Below are positions 19,373-27,811 of a stretch of 64,000 nucleotides of DNA, piece after piece. Origin of the DNA: Sphingosinicella sp942492965 (GTDB lineage Bacteria > Pseudomonadota > Alphaproteobacteria > Sphingomonadales > Sphingomonadaceae); the NCBI GenBank assembly GCA_942492965.1, contig OW818656.1, positions 1,984,001 to 2,048,000 of the forward strand, given 5' to 3'. Position numbers and translations under genes: made by a program. Below the pieces are notes generated by a model. It ran no database searches, was not told where the DNA came from, and saw nothing but the letters and a program-made list of their open reading frames with translations. How positions within the stretch are numbered: position 1 is the stretch's first letter; every line of letters starts with the position of its first letter.

Positions 19373-20730
19373 GCGCGCCCGGCCTTCGCCGCACGCTCAC
19401 GCCCATGCAGCTGGCGGCGATCGGCATGGGCACGACGATCGGCGTCGGCTGGATCGTCGTCACCGGCGGCTGGATCGCGCGCGCGGGCCCGCTTGGCGCT
19501 GCGCTCGCGTTCCTCATCGGCGGCGCGGTGATGGGCCTCGTCGCGCTTTGCTATGCCGAGGCCGCCGTGCGCGCGCCGGAAGCGAACGGAGAGTACGGCT
19601 ACGTTTCGATGGCGTTCGAGCGCGGCTGGGGCTTCGTCGTCGGCTGGAGCGCGCTTCTCGGCTACGTCGGCATTTGCGGCTTCGAAGGGCTGGCGCTGGC
19701 GTGGCTGCTTGGGGTGCTTATGCCGGATTTCACCGGGCCGACGCTCTACACGTCGGTCGGCGTGCCGGTGCGCCTGCTCGATCTTGCCGTCATCATCGGC
19801 GGCGCGTTGTTCTTCACCGCGATCAACCATTTCGGCGCGCGCGAATCGGCGCGGGTGCAGGTGGCGGTCACGGTCGGCAAGGTGTTGCTCAGCTTCGGCT
19901 TCGTCGCGATCGGTTTCGGTGGCGGCGCACCCGCCAATCTTGATCCCGCGTTCCTGCCCGCGGAAACGCCGTGGCAGGGCGTGCTCGCCGTGCTCGTTAT
20001 GGTGCCGGCGTGGTTCTGCGGCTTCAACGCGCTGCCGCAGGCGCTGGGCGAGGCGCGGGAACGCCCGGCGGCACGCGCGCTCGCCGCTTTGCTCGGCATG
20101 GTGATCCTGCTCACCACGCTCTTCTACGTCTCGGTCATCACCGCGACAGCCTTCGCTGCGCCGCGCGGCGTGCTTGACGGCGCGGAGCTTCCGGTCGTGG
20201 CGGCGATGGAGGCGGTGGCAGGCCCGTGGGGCGGCCGTATCGTGCTCGTCGCGGGTGTCGTCGCGTTGCTCAGCGCTTGGAACGCGGCGATGTTCGCGGC
20301 CTCGCGGCTGCTCTACGCGCTCGCGCGGGACGGCGCGCTGCCCGCAGCGCTCGCGCGCGTGCATCCGAAGAACGGCACGCCGTCGATCGCCGTGGTGTTC
20401 GTGGGCGTGATCGCGCTCCTTGGTGGCCTCATGGGCCGGGCGTTTATCGAGCCGCTGGTGCAGATCGGCGCGATGGGATTCGCGGTCGCCTTCATCGGCG
20501 CCTGCCTGTCGAGCCTTGCGCTTCGGCGCGGCGCAGGCGGCAGCCGCTTTCCGGTTTTCGCGGCATGGGTGGGGGCGCTCGCGCTCGGAGGTGTCGCCAC
20601 CTATTCGGCGTGGACGATCCTTGCGAACGTGGGCGAACGCCTGCCCGAAGCTGCGGCGCTGGCGCTTTGGGCAGGTCTCGGCGGGGCGATGTGGGCATTC
20701 GCGCGCGCGCGGAAGGAAAGGGGATTCTGA
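19369..20730 (+). CDS. APC-family amino-acid permease
   Basis: The 453-residue integral membrane protein has about twelve hydrophobic segments. The first contains the APC signature GMGTTIGVGWIVVTGGWI, and the mid-region PAWFCGFNALPQALGEAR matches the family's conserved TM6-loop area. It should carry an amino acid or amine through the inner membrane by proton or cation symport. It overlaps the ligase by 4 nt and the CocE-type hydrolase by 1 nt, so expression is translationally coupled. Substrate not inferable. Confidence 0.82.
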   Translation: MSAPGLRRTLTPMQLAAIGMGTTIGVGWIVVTGGWIARAGPLGAALAFLIGGAVMGLVALCYAEAAVRAPEANGEYGYVSMAFERGWGFVVGWSALLGYVGICGFEGLALAWLLGVLMPDFTGPTLYTSVGVPVRLLDLAVIIGGALFFTAINHFGARESARVQVAVTVGKVLLSFGFVAIGFGGGAPANLDPAFLPAETPWQGVLAVLVMVPAWFCGFNALPQALGEARERPAARALAALLGMVILLTTLFYVSVITATAFAAPRGVLDGAELPVVAAMEAVAGPWGGRIVLVAGVVALLSAWNAAMFAASRLLYALARDGALPAALARVHPKNGTPSIAVVFVGVIALLGGLMGRAFIEPLVQIGAMGFAVAFIGACLSSLALRRGAGGSRFPVFAAWVGALALGGVATYSAWTILANVGERLPEAAALALWAGLGGAMWAFARARKERGF

Positions 20731-22538
20731 TGGCACGTCGTCTGGCCGCACTCATCGGTTTGTGCCTGCTCGGCGCCTGTGCCGCGCAGGCCCCTGTGGC
20801 GCCCCCAGCGGGCTGGAGCGATCAGTCTTATTATCTCCCGATGCGCGACGGCGTGCGCGTCGCGCTCAGCCTGCATTTCCCCGGGGGCAAGCCGCCCGCC
20901 GCGAAGGCGACGACGATCCTCATCCAGACGCGCTATGGCCGCGCCGTCGAAGCGCGCAGGGGAGGTTCGCCGACGGATATCGAGATGTTCCTTGCGCGCG
21001 GCTACGTCGTCGCCGTTGTCGACACGCGCGGCTCCACGGCGTCGTTCGGTCCGCGCGACGTCGAGATGGGGCCGGACGAGCGTGCCGACATGGACGAGAT
21101 CATCGCCCATCTCGCCGCGCGCACATGGTCGGACGGCAAGGTGATCGGCTACGGCATCTCCTACATGGCCGACACCGCCGATTTCGCCGCGAGCCGCCCC
21201 GCGCCCGCTCTCATCGCTTCGGTCCCGCGCCAGATGGATTTCGATGCCTATCTGCAGGGTTTCCTGCCGGGCGGCGTGCAGAACAATTTCCTGCTCTACA
21301 CGTGGGGCAATTACACGCTGAAGGTCGATCTCGGCCGCTCGCCACGGAATGACGCGCTCGATTGCCGCCTGCGGGTGGAGGATTGCCCGGGGCTGTTCCC
21401 CGATATCCAGCCGGTCGATAGCGACAGGGATTTCACGCTGCTGCGGCAGGCACTCAGCGGCCGACGCCACTGGACGCCCGAAGACTACGTGAACGCGCCC
21501 TTCCGCGACGACAAGGGCGGCAACGGTTATTCGATGCTCGACTTCTCGCCTGCGGCCGAACTCGCCGGGCTCATCCGCGAAAACAAGCCGGTGATGATCT
21601 GGGGCTCGTGGATGGATGCGACCACGGCGCAGGCGGCGCTCACGCGCTTCCATTCGACGCCCGATGCACCCGTCGAGATCGTCATCACCGCCAACAACCA
21701 CGGTCACGACCGCAGCGCCGATCCCTTCTTCCCCGATCGCGTCGCCCCGGTGCCGACCCGCGACGCGCAGTTCGCCGCCGTCTTCGATTTCATGGACCGC
21801 GTCCGCGCGCGCAAGCCCGTCACGCGCAACATTCACTACTACGTGCTCGGCGCCGATACCTTCCGCGACACCAAGGTCTGGCCGCCCCTCGGCGTCGCCG
21901 AAACACGCTTCTACTTCGCGGAAGGAACGCTCCAGCCGCAACGCCCCGCGAAAGCAACCACCGCCGACTACATCGTCAACTTCACCGCCGGCACCGGCAA
22001 GAACACCCGCTGGTCCACCCAGTTCGGCGCCCCGCCCATCTACCCCGATCGCCGCGAAGCCGATGCAAAACTCCTCGTCTTCGACAGCGCGCCCTTCGAT
22101 GCGGACATGGAATTGGCGGGCACCCCGGTCATCGAACTCTTCGCCGCCGCACAATCCTCCGACCCGGTGTTCTTCGTCTATCTCGAAGACGTCGCCCCCG
22201 ATGGCCGCGTCACGTACATCACCGAAGGCCAGCTCCGCGCGATCCACCGCGCGCCCGCCGACGCCGCCACCCTGCCCTACGATCAGGGGCCGGCACCCCA
22301 CAGCTTCCGCCGCGCCGACGCGCTCCCCGTCGTCCCCGGCGAGACGATGCGCATCAAATTCGCGCTCAACCCCACCGCGGCGCTTATCCGCAAGGGCCAC
22401 CGCCTGCGGGTTGCCATCGCAGGTGCCGACGCGGACGTCTTCCGCCGTTACCCGGAAGAGGGGACGGAGCGGTTCCGCGTGTCGCTCGGCGCCGATGCCG
22501 CGAGCGCGATCACGGTGCCGCTGCGCCCCTGGCGCTAA
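20730..22538 (+). CDS. CocE/NonD-family hydrolase, predicted lipoprotein
   Basis: The 602-residue protein begins with a lipoprotein signal (LLGAC, Cys17) and continues as a CocE/NonD alpha/beta hydrolase: Ser144 in GYGISYMAD, an acid in WGSWMDATT, and a His in TANNHGHD, followed by the C-terminal jelly-roll typical of the family. Family members are cocaine esterase, alpha-amino-acid ester hydrolase and glutaryl-7-ACA acylase. Membrane anchoring suggests action in the periplasm on the substrate delivered by the TonB receptor. The start is the ATG overlapping the permease stop (TGATG); a longer upstream frame is a shadow of the permease gene. Relatives have GxSYGG; here it is GISYMA. Confidence 0.85.
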   Translation: MARRLAALIGLCLLGACAAQAPVAPPAGWSDQSYYLPMRDGVRVALSLHFPGGKPPAAKATTILIQTRYGRAVEARRGGSPTDIEMFLARGYVVAVVDTRGSTASFGPRDVEMGPDERADMDEIIAHLAARTWSDGKVIGYGISYMADTADFAASRPAPALIASVPRQMDFDAYLQGFLPGGVQNNFLLYTWGNYTLKVDLGRSPRNDALDCRLRVEDCPGLFPDIQPVDSDRDFTLLRQALSGRRHWTPEDYVNAPFRDDKGGNGYSMLDFSPAAELAGLIRENKPVMIWGSWMDATTAQAALTRFHSTPDAPVEIVITANNHGHDRSADPFFPDRVAPVPTRDAQFAAVFDFMDRVRARKPVTRNIHYYVLGADTFRDTKVWPPLGVAETRFYFAEGTLQPQRPAKATTADYIVNFTAGTGKNTRWSTQFGAPPIYPDRREADAKLLVFDSAPFDADMELAGTPVIELFAAAQSSDPVFFVYLEDVAPDGRVTYITEGQLRAIHRAPADAATLPYDQGPAPHSFRRADALPVVPGETMRIKFALNPTAALIRKGHRLRVAIAGADADVFRRYPEEGTERFRVSLGADAASAITVPLRPWR

Positions 22539-22600
22539 AGGCATTTGTCCTCGCGCCGGCAATGCGGCATCGCTTCCCGCCAGACGAAAGGAAGCGGGCG

Positions 22601-23545
22601 ATGAGGACATTGTATCCGGAGATCGAGCCCTACGAGACGGGGCTGCTCGACGTGGGCGATGGGCATCGGGTCTACTACGAGCGCTCGGGCAAGCCCGGCG
22701 GCAAGCCTGCGGTGTTCCTGCACGGCGGCCCCGGCGGCGGCATTTCGCCCGCGCACCGGCGGCTGTTCGATCCCGATGTTTACGACGTGGTGCTGTTCGA
22801 TCAGCGCGGCTGTGGCCGGTCGCTGCCCTATGCGTCGCTGGAGGCGAACACGACGTGGCACCTCGTCGCCGATATCGAGCGGCTGCGCGTCATGGTCGGC
22901 GCCGACAAGTGGCTGGTGTTCGGCGGTTCGTGGGGCTCCACCCTCGGGCTTGCCTATGCGGAAACCCACCCTGAACGCGTCAGCGCGCTCATTCTGCGCG
23001 GCATCTACATGTGCACGCGGTCGGAACTCGAATGGTACTACCAGTTCGGCGTCTCCGAGATGTTCCCGGACAAGTGGGAACGTTTCGTCGCCCCGGTGCC
23101 GAAGGCGGAGCGCGGCGACATGATCGGCGCCTATCGTCGCCTCCTCACCGGAGACGACGAGGAGGCGAAGCTCGCCGCGGCGAAGGCGTGGAGCATCTGG
23201 GAGGGCGAGACGGTCACATTGCTTCCCGATCCCGCGCTCTCCGAATCGTTCAGTGACGGTCACTATGCGCTCGCGTTCGCGCGTATCGAGAATCACTACT
23301 TCCACCACGGCGCATGGCTTGAGGATGGCCAACTGCTGAACAACGCCGGGCGGCTTCGCGGCATTCCCGGTGCGATCGTGCATGGCCGCTACGACATGCC
23401 GTGCCCCGCGCGTTACGCCTGGGCGCTCCACAAGGCGTGGCCCGATGCGGCGTTCCACCTCGTGGAGGGTGCCGGCCACGCCTATTCGGAGCCGGGAATC
23501 CTGCACCGGCTGATCGAAGAGACGGATCGTTTCAGAAACGGCTGA
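22601..23545 (+). CDS. pip: Prolyl iminopeptidase
   Basis: The 314-residue alpha/beta hydrolase of peptidase family S33 has the oxyanion motif HGGPGGG (41-47), DQRGCGRS (67-74), the nucleophile Ser110 in GGSWGS, and the acid and His in GRYDMPCP and GAGHAY. Its length matches the family (about 310-320). It removes N-terminal proline from peptides in the cytoplasm. AAGGAAG precedes the ATG. It follows the CocE-type gene by 62 nt and is likely the last gene of the operon, pointing to a peptide-like or proline-containing substrate, although pip genes also occur alone. Confidence 0.88.
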   Translation: MRTLYPEIEPYETGLLDVGDGHRVYYERSGKPGGKPAVFLHGGPGGGISPAHRRLFDPDVYDVVLFDQRGCGRSLPYASLEANTTWHLVADIERLRVMVGADKWLVFGGSWGSTLGLAYAETHPERVSALILRGIYMCTRSELEWYYQFGVSEMFPDKWERFVAPVPKAERGDMIGAYRRLLTGDDEEAKLAAAKAWSIWEGETVTLLPDPALSESFSDGHYALAFARIENHYFHHGAWLEDGQLLNNAGRLRGIPGAIVHGRYDMPCPARYAWALHKAWPDAAFHLVEGAGHAYSEPGILHRLIEETDRFRNG

Positions 23546-23563
23546 GACGCAGCTCGGTGCCGT

Positions 23564-24613
23564 TCAGGCGGCGTGCGCGGCAGCCTTGGGGGCAGCGGCG
23601 GCTTCGAGTTCGTCCTCGCCCACCACGCGGTTGCGGCCGGTCGCCTTCGCCCGGTAGAGCGCCATGTCGGCGCGCTCGACAAGTGTGTCGACCGTGTCGT
23701 TCCAGCGCAGCTGCGAGATGCCGAGCGACAAGGTGATGCGCCCCACTTCCTTGTTGCTGTTCTTGGCGCGGACGCTGCGCGACGAGATGTAGTCGCGGAT
23801 CTGCTCGCAGATGTCGTGCGCGGCCTGCAGCGTCTTGCCCGGCAGCACGATCACAAATTCTTCGCCGCCGAAGCGCGCGGGGTAGCCGACGCCATGCGAA
23901 AGCTGCTCGAGGCTCTGGCCGACAAGGCGCAGCACCTCGTCGCCCATGCGGTGGCCCCAGGTGTCGTTGAACTGCTTGAAGTGGTCGATGTCGCAGAAGG
24001 CGACGCAGAGCGGCTTGCGGTCGGCGAGCGCCCGGCCCGCCTGCGCTTCGAGGTATGAGGTGAACGCCTTGCGATTCGAAAGACCGGTCAGCGGATCGGT
24101 GCGGCTTTCGGTGCGCGCCGTTTCCAGATCCTGCTTCAGGATGTTGATCTCCTGGCCAGAGATCGCGAGTTGGGCTTCCAGCCGCTCGGTCTTGTCGATC
24201 ATCGCGCCGGTGGCGGAGACGAGGTCGGCGAGCAGTGCGCGCTGTGTGTCGATGTCGGCGGCGGCGTTGATGCTGTCCGAGCTTTCACGCAGCGTACGGC
24301 TGTAATCCTTGGCGTCGCCGCCGGTTTCCTCGACGAAGTGCGCCATGCGCTTCAACTGCGTCTGCGTCTGATCGATGAGCGTGCTGAGGTCGGACGGCAT
24401 CGAGGCGCCGTAGAGTTCGCGGCGGATGTTGTGCATCGCGCGTGTCGAAACACGGCCGACCGTCTGCATCACCGCGTCCACGGCAACGCGCAGCTCGGGA
24501 TCGGAACCCGTGACGTAGCGATACCAGAATTCGTAGTTCGCGGGCGTGGGCGAAATCCCTCCAGCCTCCATGTGCTGTCGGATATCCTCGAAAATCTGGC
24601 CCGAATCTGTCAT
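23564..24613 (-). CDS. Diguanylate cyclase (soluble)
   Basis: The 349-residue protein has an N-terminal helical region (1-165, with a coiled-coil-like stretch near 140-170) and a GGDEF domain (about 170-335) with an intact GGEEF active site at 249-253. It should make cyclic di-GMP. The RxxD product-inhibition site expected at 240-243 reads HGVG, so allosteric feedback is probably absent. There is no membrane segment. It is convergent with pip, 18 nt apart. Confidence 0.88.
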   Translation of the reverse strand: MTDSGQIFEDIRQHMEAGGISPTPANYEFWYRYVTGSDPELRVAVDAVMQTVGRVSTRAMHNIRRELYGASMPSDLSTLIDQTQTQLKRMAHFVEETGGDAKDYSRTLRESSDSINAAADIDTQRALLADLVSATGAMIDKTERLEAQLAISGQEINILKQDLETARTESRTDPLTGLSNRKAFTSYLEAQAGRALADRKPLCVAFCDIDHFKQFNDTWGHRMGDEVLRLVGQSLEQLSHGVGYPARFGGEEFVIVLPGKTLQAAHDICEQIRDYISSRSVRAKNSNKEVGRITLSLGISQLRWNDTVDTLVERADMALYRAKATGRNRVVGEDELEAAAAPKAAAHAA

Positions 24614-24752
24614 TTATCGCCCGCCGAGTGTCCCCTGAGACCTTGTCTGCGGCTTTCCGTGCCCGTTTCGGCACACGGAAACACCACTGACCGGCCCATT
24701 CGTCGGAACCTATGGCAGGCTCTGGTTAAAATTTCCGAAAAGTAAGACGAAA

Positions 24753-26171
24753 TCAGCCGCGTGCGGATACGGAAAGGAAGTCGGGGAGAGGGCCATTCCA
24801 GCCGCCATCGTCCGTCTCTTCCTCGCGGGCCGGACGCGGAGCCGTCCGGGGCGCTGCCTGGGGCGCCGTCTGAGGCTCTTGCAGGGGTGCCGGTTCTGCG
24901 CGCGCCGCTTCGGGTGGCCGTTCGCCGCCCCTGGCGCGTTTTCCGCCCCGCGCGCGGCTGCTTGCCGGGCGGGCGTCCTTGCCCGCATCCTGGCCTGCGT
25001 CCGTGCCCTTGTCTGCACGCTTGTCGGCGCTTTTGTCTGCGACAGCGGCCTGCTGCGGCACCGCACCGCGGCGTTCGACGCGGGCGCCGATCAGCTTCTC
25101 GATGTCGGCGATGAGTTCGGCGTCGGCAGGCGTGACAAGCGTGACCGCAATGCCGGTCTTGCCGGCGCGGCCGGTGCGCCCGATGCGGTGCACATAGTCC
25201 TCGGCGTTGAACGGCACGTCGAAGTTGAAGATGTGGCTGACGCCCTTGATGTCGAGGCCTCGGGCCGCGACGTCGGAGGCGACGAGGATCGAGATGCGGT
25301 CCGCCTTGAAGTCCTCCAGCGTCGACAGGCGGTCGCGCTGCTCCATGTCGCCGTGAATCTGCCCCGCGCGGAAGCCGTCGCGCTTCAGCGACTCGACCAG
25401 TTCCTTCACGTCGCGCTTGCGATTGCAGAAGACGATCGCGCTCGTCACCTCGTCGGCGCGCAGCAGTTCGCGCAGCGCCTGCTTCTTCTCGCGCGCGCCG
25501 GTCATCAGCAGCGACTGCGCGATGTTGGCGTTGGTGCTCGATTGCCGTTCCACCTCGATCATGCGCGGGTCGTTCAGGAATCGGTCGGCGAGTTTCTTGA
25601 TGGGCGGCGCCATGGTGGCGGAGAACAGCAGACTCTGCCGGTTCGGGCCGAGCAGCGAGCAGATGCGCTCCACATCGGGAATGAAGCCCATGTCGAGCAT
25701 CCGGTCGGCCTCGTCGATGACGAGAATGTCGACGCCCGACAGCAGGATCTTGCCGCGCTCGAACTGGTCGAGCAGGCGGCCGGGGGTCGCGATCAGCACG
25801 TCGACGCCCTTTTCCAGCGCCTTGTCCTGATCGCCGAAGCCGACGCCGCCGATCAGCAGCGCCATCGAAAGATTGTGGTTCTTGCCGTATTTCAGGAAGT
25901 TCTGCGCCACCTGATCGGCAAGTTCGCGCGTCGGCGCGATGATCAGCGAACGTGGCATCCGGGCGCGGCCGCGGCCGTGGGCAAGGATGTCGATCATCGG
26001 CAGCACGAAAGAGGCGGTCTTGCCGGTGCCGGTCTGCGCAACGCCGATGATGTCGCGGCCCATCAGAACAAGCGGAATCGCTTGCCGCTGAATGGCGGTA
26101 GGCTCGGTGTAGCCGCTGTCTTCAACAGCCGCGAGAAGCTCGTCCGAAAGGCCGAGGGCGTGAAAGCTCAA
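24753..26171 (-). CDS. rhlE: DEAD-box RNA helicase, RhlE type
   Basis: The 472-residue helicase has a Q motif (PTAIQ), AQTGTGKT, PTRELA, DEAD, SAT and HRIGRTGR in order, then a low-complexity Ala/Pro/Arg tail of about 100 residues. It unwinds RNA in ribosome assembly or RNA decay. No ATG lies near the domain start. I place the start at a TTG (26171), which aligns with the usual MxFxxLGL beginning and has AAGG 9 nt upstream. A second TTG at 26177 and a longer TTG frame to 26237 fit less well. Confidence 0.85.
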   Translation of the reverse strand: MSFHALGLSDELLAAVEDSGYTEPTAIQRQAIPLVLMGRDIIGVAQTGTGKTASFVLPMIDILAHGRGRARMPRSLIIAPTRELADQVAQNFLKYGKNHNLSMALLIGGVGFGDQDKALEKGVDVLIATPGRLLDQFERGKILLSGVDILVIDEADRMLDMGFIPDVERICSLLGPNRQSLLFSATMAPPIKKLADRFLNDPRMIEVERQSSTNANIAQSLLMTGAREKKQALRELLRADEVTSAIVFCNRKRDVKELVESLKRDGFRAGQIHGDMEQRDRLSTLEDFKADRISILVASDVAARGLDIKGVSHIFNFDVPFNAEDYVHRIGRTGRAGKTGIAVTLVTPADAELIADIEKLIGARVERRGAVPQQAAVADKSADKRADKGTDAGQDAGKDARPASSRARGGKRARGGERPPEAARAEPAPLQEPQTAPQAAPRTAPRPAREEETDDGGWNGPLPDFLSVSARG

Positions 26172-26280
26172 ATTCAATGACCTTGTGCAGGCGTTAACAG
26201 AATGCCTTGCGCCGCGCTTTTGGCGCTTCCCCGCCAAATGTCAAGAAAACTGCGCGACGCAGCGACAACGGGCCGCGCTC

Positions 26281-27702
26281 TCAGCGGACGATCTGCACCC
26301 GGTCGCGGCCGCTCGACTTGGCAAGATACATCGCCGCGTCGGCGGCTTTCAGCACGTCTGCGGGCACTCGCCCTCGCGCCAGCGCCGCCACGCCGACGCT
26401 GATCGTCACCGGCACGACGCCCTCGGGCATGTCGTCCGTGTCGGAGCAGGCTTTGCGCAGCGCCTCGCACAGGCCTGCCGCCTGATCGAGGCTGCGGCCG
26501 GGCATCAGCACCGCGAATTCCTCGCCGCCGAGCCGCCCGACCAGGCCATGGCGCCCGACGATGGCCATCGCAAGCGCGCCGACATGACGCAGCACGGCAT
26601 CACCGACGTCGTGGCCGAAGCGGTCGTTCACGGACTTGAAGTGATCGACATCGAACAGCGCAACCGAAAAGGTGGTGCCGTTGGCGTCGGCAGCCTCGCC
26701 GGCGGCTTCGAGCCGGGCGAGGAACATGCGGCGGGATGCGGTTCCGGTCAGCTCGTCGGTGGAAGCTTGCCGCTCCGCGATCGCGGCGAGCGCATCGCGC
26801 TCGTCGAGCACCGAAGCGACGGGAAGCGCGGGCAGGAAGGCGACCGCGAGGAAGAACTGGAAGAAGTAGATTCGGTCCGCAAGGTCGCCGGGCATCAGCG
26901 CGATCGGCCCGGAGCCGATGGTGGTGAAGTAGGAGCCGATGCACGCGACCGTGACGATCGCGACCGTGGCGCCTGCCGAGCGCAGGCGGAAGGTCGTCAG
27001 CAGCATCGGCGGCAGCAGCAGGAACAGCATCGGCCAGCGCGTCTGCGCGAAGACGAGGACGCTGAGGCCCGTCACGAGCGCGAACAGCGCCACGGCTTCC
27101 ACCGCGCTGCGGCCCTGCAGGAACGAGCGTTTCCCCGACCAGATCGCGAAGACGATCAGCAGGATGGGCGTCACCAGCAGTAGCCCGAGCGTGTCGGAGG
27201 CGAACCACGACAGCCAACTGCGCCCCATCGCCTCGTCCACAGCCGCCGACATGAACGGTGCGCTGAGCGATGCCGAAAAGGCGGCGGCGACGATCGATGA
27301 GCCGATGAACTTCAGCAGATGGTCAGGATGCTCGAGTTGTAGCGGTCCGCCGATCAGGCGCCTGGTGAGGAGGGCGGCGAGGGCGGCTTCGGCGATGTTG
27401 AGCGCGGCGAAGGGCGCGGCGGCGAAGGCGGGGTAGCCGCCCAGAAGATTGGCCGCGAACCCCGCGATCCAGACCGAAATGACGTAGGGAAGCCAGCGCC
27501 GTGTCGGCACGACGAGCAGTGCGGCGAGCACCAGCGCGTTCGCCGCCCATACCGTCGCCATGCCGACAGACCAGCCCGTCAGGCGGATGTTGATGAGCGC
27601 GACGACGAAATGCGCAAGGCCGATGACGAGCGGGCCCGTGGTGAACGGACCCTTCGCCCGCACCGCGCGCTTCTCGGTCATGTAGAAGCCTTGATTCAGC
27701 AT
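26281..27702 (-). CDS. Membrane diguanylate cyclase with MASE1-like sensor
   Basis: The 473-residue protein has eight or so transmembrane segments in residues 22-300, resembling a MASE1 sensor, and a GGDEF domain (about 310-470) with GGEEF at 392-396. It should synthesise cyclic di-GMP in response to a membrane-sensed cue. The I-site position reads RHGL (384-387), with the Asp missing, so feedback inhibition may be weak. It lies upstream of the helicase gene on the same strand, with a second cyclase beyond the helicase. Confidence 0.85.
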   Translation of the reverse strand: MLNQGFYMTEKRAVRAKGPFTTGPLVIGLAHFVVALINIRLTGWSVGMATVWAANALVLAALLVVPTRRWLPYVISVWIAGFAANLLGGYPAFAAAPFAALNIAEAALAALLTRRLIGGPLQLEHPDHLLKFIGSSIVAAAFSASLSAPFMSAAVDEAMGRSWLSWFASDTLGLLLVTPILLIVFAIWSGKRSFLQGRSAVEAVALFALVTGLSVLVFAQTRWPMLFLLLPPMLLTTFRLRSAGATVAIVTVACIGSYFTTIGSGPIALMPGDLADRIYFFQFFLAVAFLPALPVASVLDERDALAAIAERQASTDELTGTASRRMFLARLEAAGEAADANGTTFSVALFDVDHFKSVNDRFGHDVGDAVLRHVGALAMAIVGRHGLVGRLGGEEFAVLMPGRSLDQAAGLCEALRKACSDTDDMPEGVVPVTISVGVAALARGRVPADVLKAADAAMYLAKSSGRDRVQIVR

Positions 27703-27756
27703 GAGTCCCCGCCCGTTTAGGGCGCGATATAGCGCGGAACCTGAATTTAGCCTTTA

Positions 27757-27793
27757 CAAAAAATGCAGGCGGAACCGAAGTCCCGCCTGCATT
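27757..27793 (-). terminator. Rho-independent terminator of the TonB-receptor gene
   Basis: Read on the minus strand, an 11-bp stem (27783-27793 with 27762-27772; core GCAGGCGG/CCGCCTGC) is followed directly by a run of six T (plus-strand A at 27758-27763). It lies 19 nt past the receptor's stop codon. Confidence 0.8.
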
Positions 27794-27811
27794 CCTGTGT
27801 GAACCTCTATC

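Noticed and set aside
20226..20729. N-terminal extension of the CocE-type hydrolase
   Set aside because: It lies in another frame of the permease gene, and the true start is the ATG opening the lipoprotein signal peptide at 20730.
20601..22610. A 669-codon frame antisense to the CocE-type hydrolase
   Set aside because: The sense strand encodes a complete lipoprotein hydrolase with catalytic motifs; the antisense product is low-complexity and unrecognisable.
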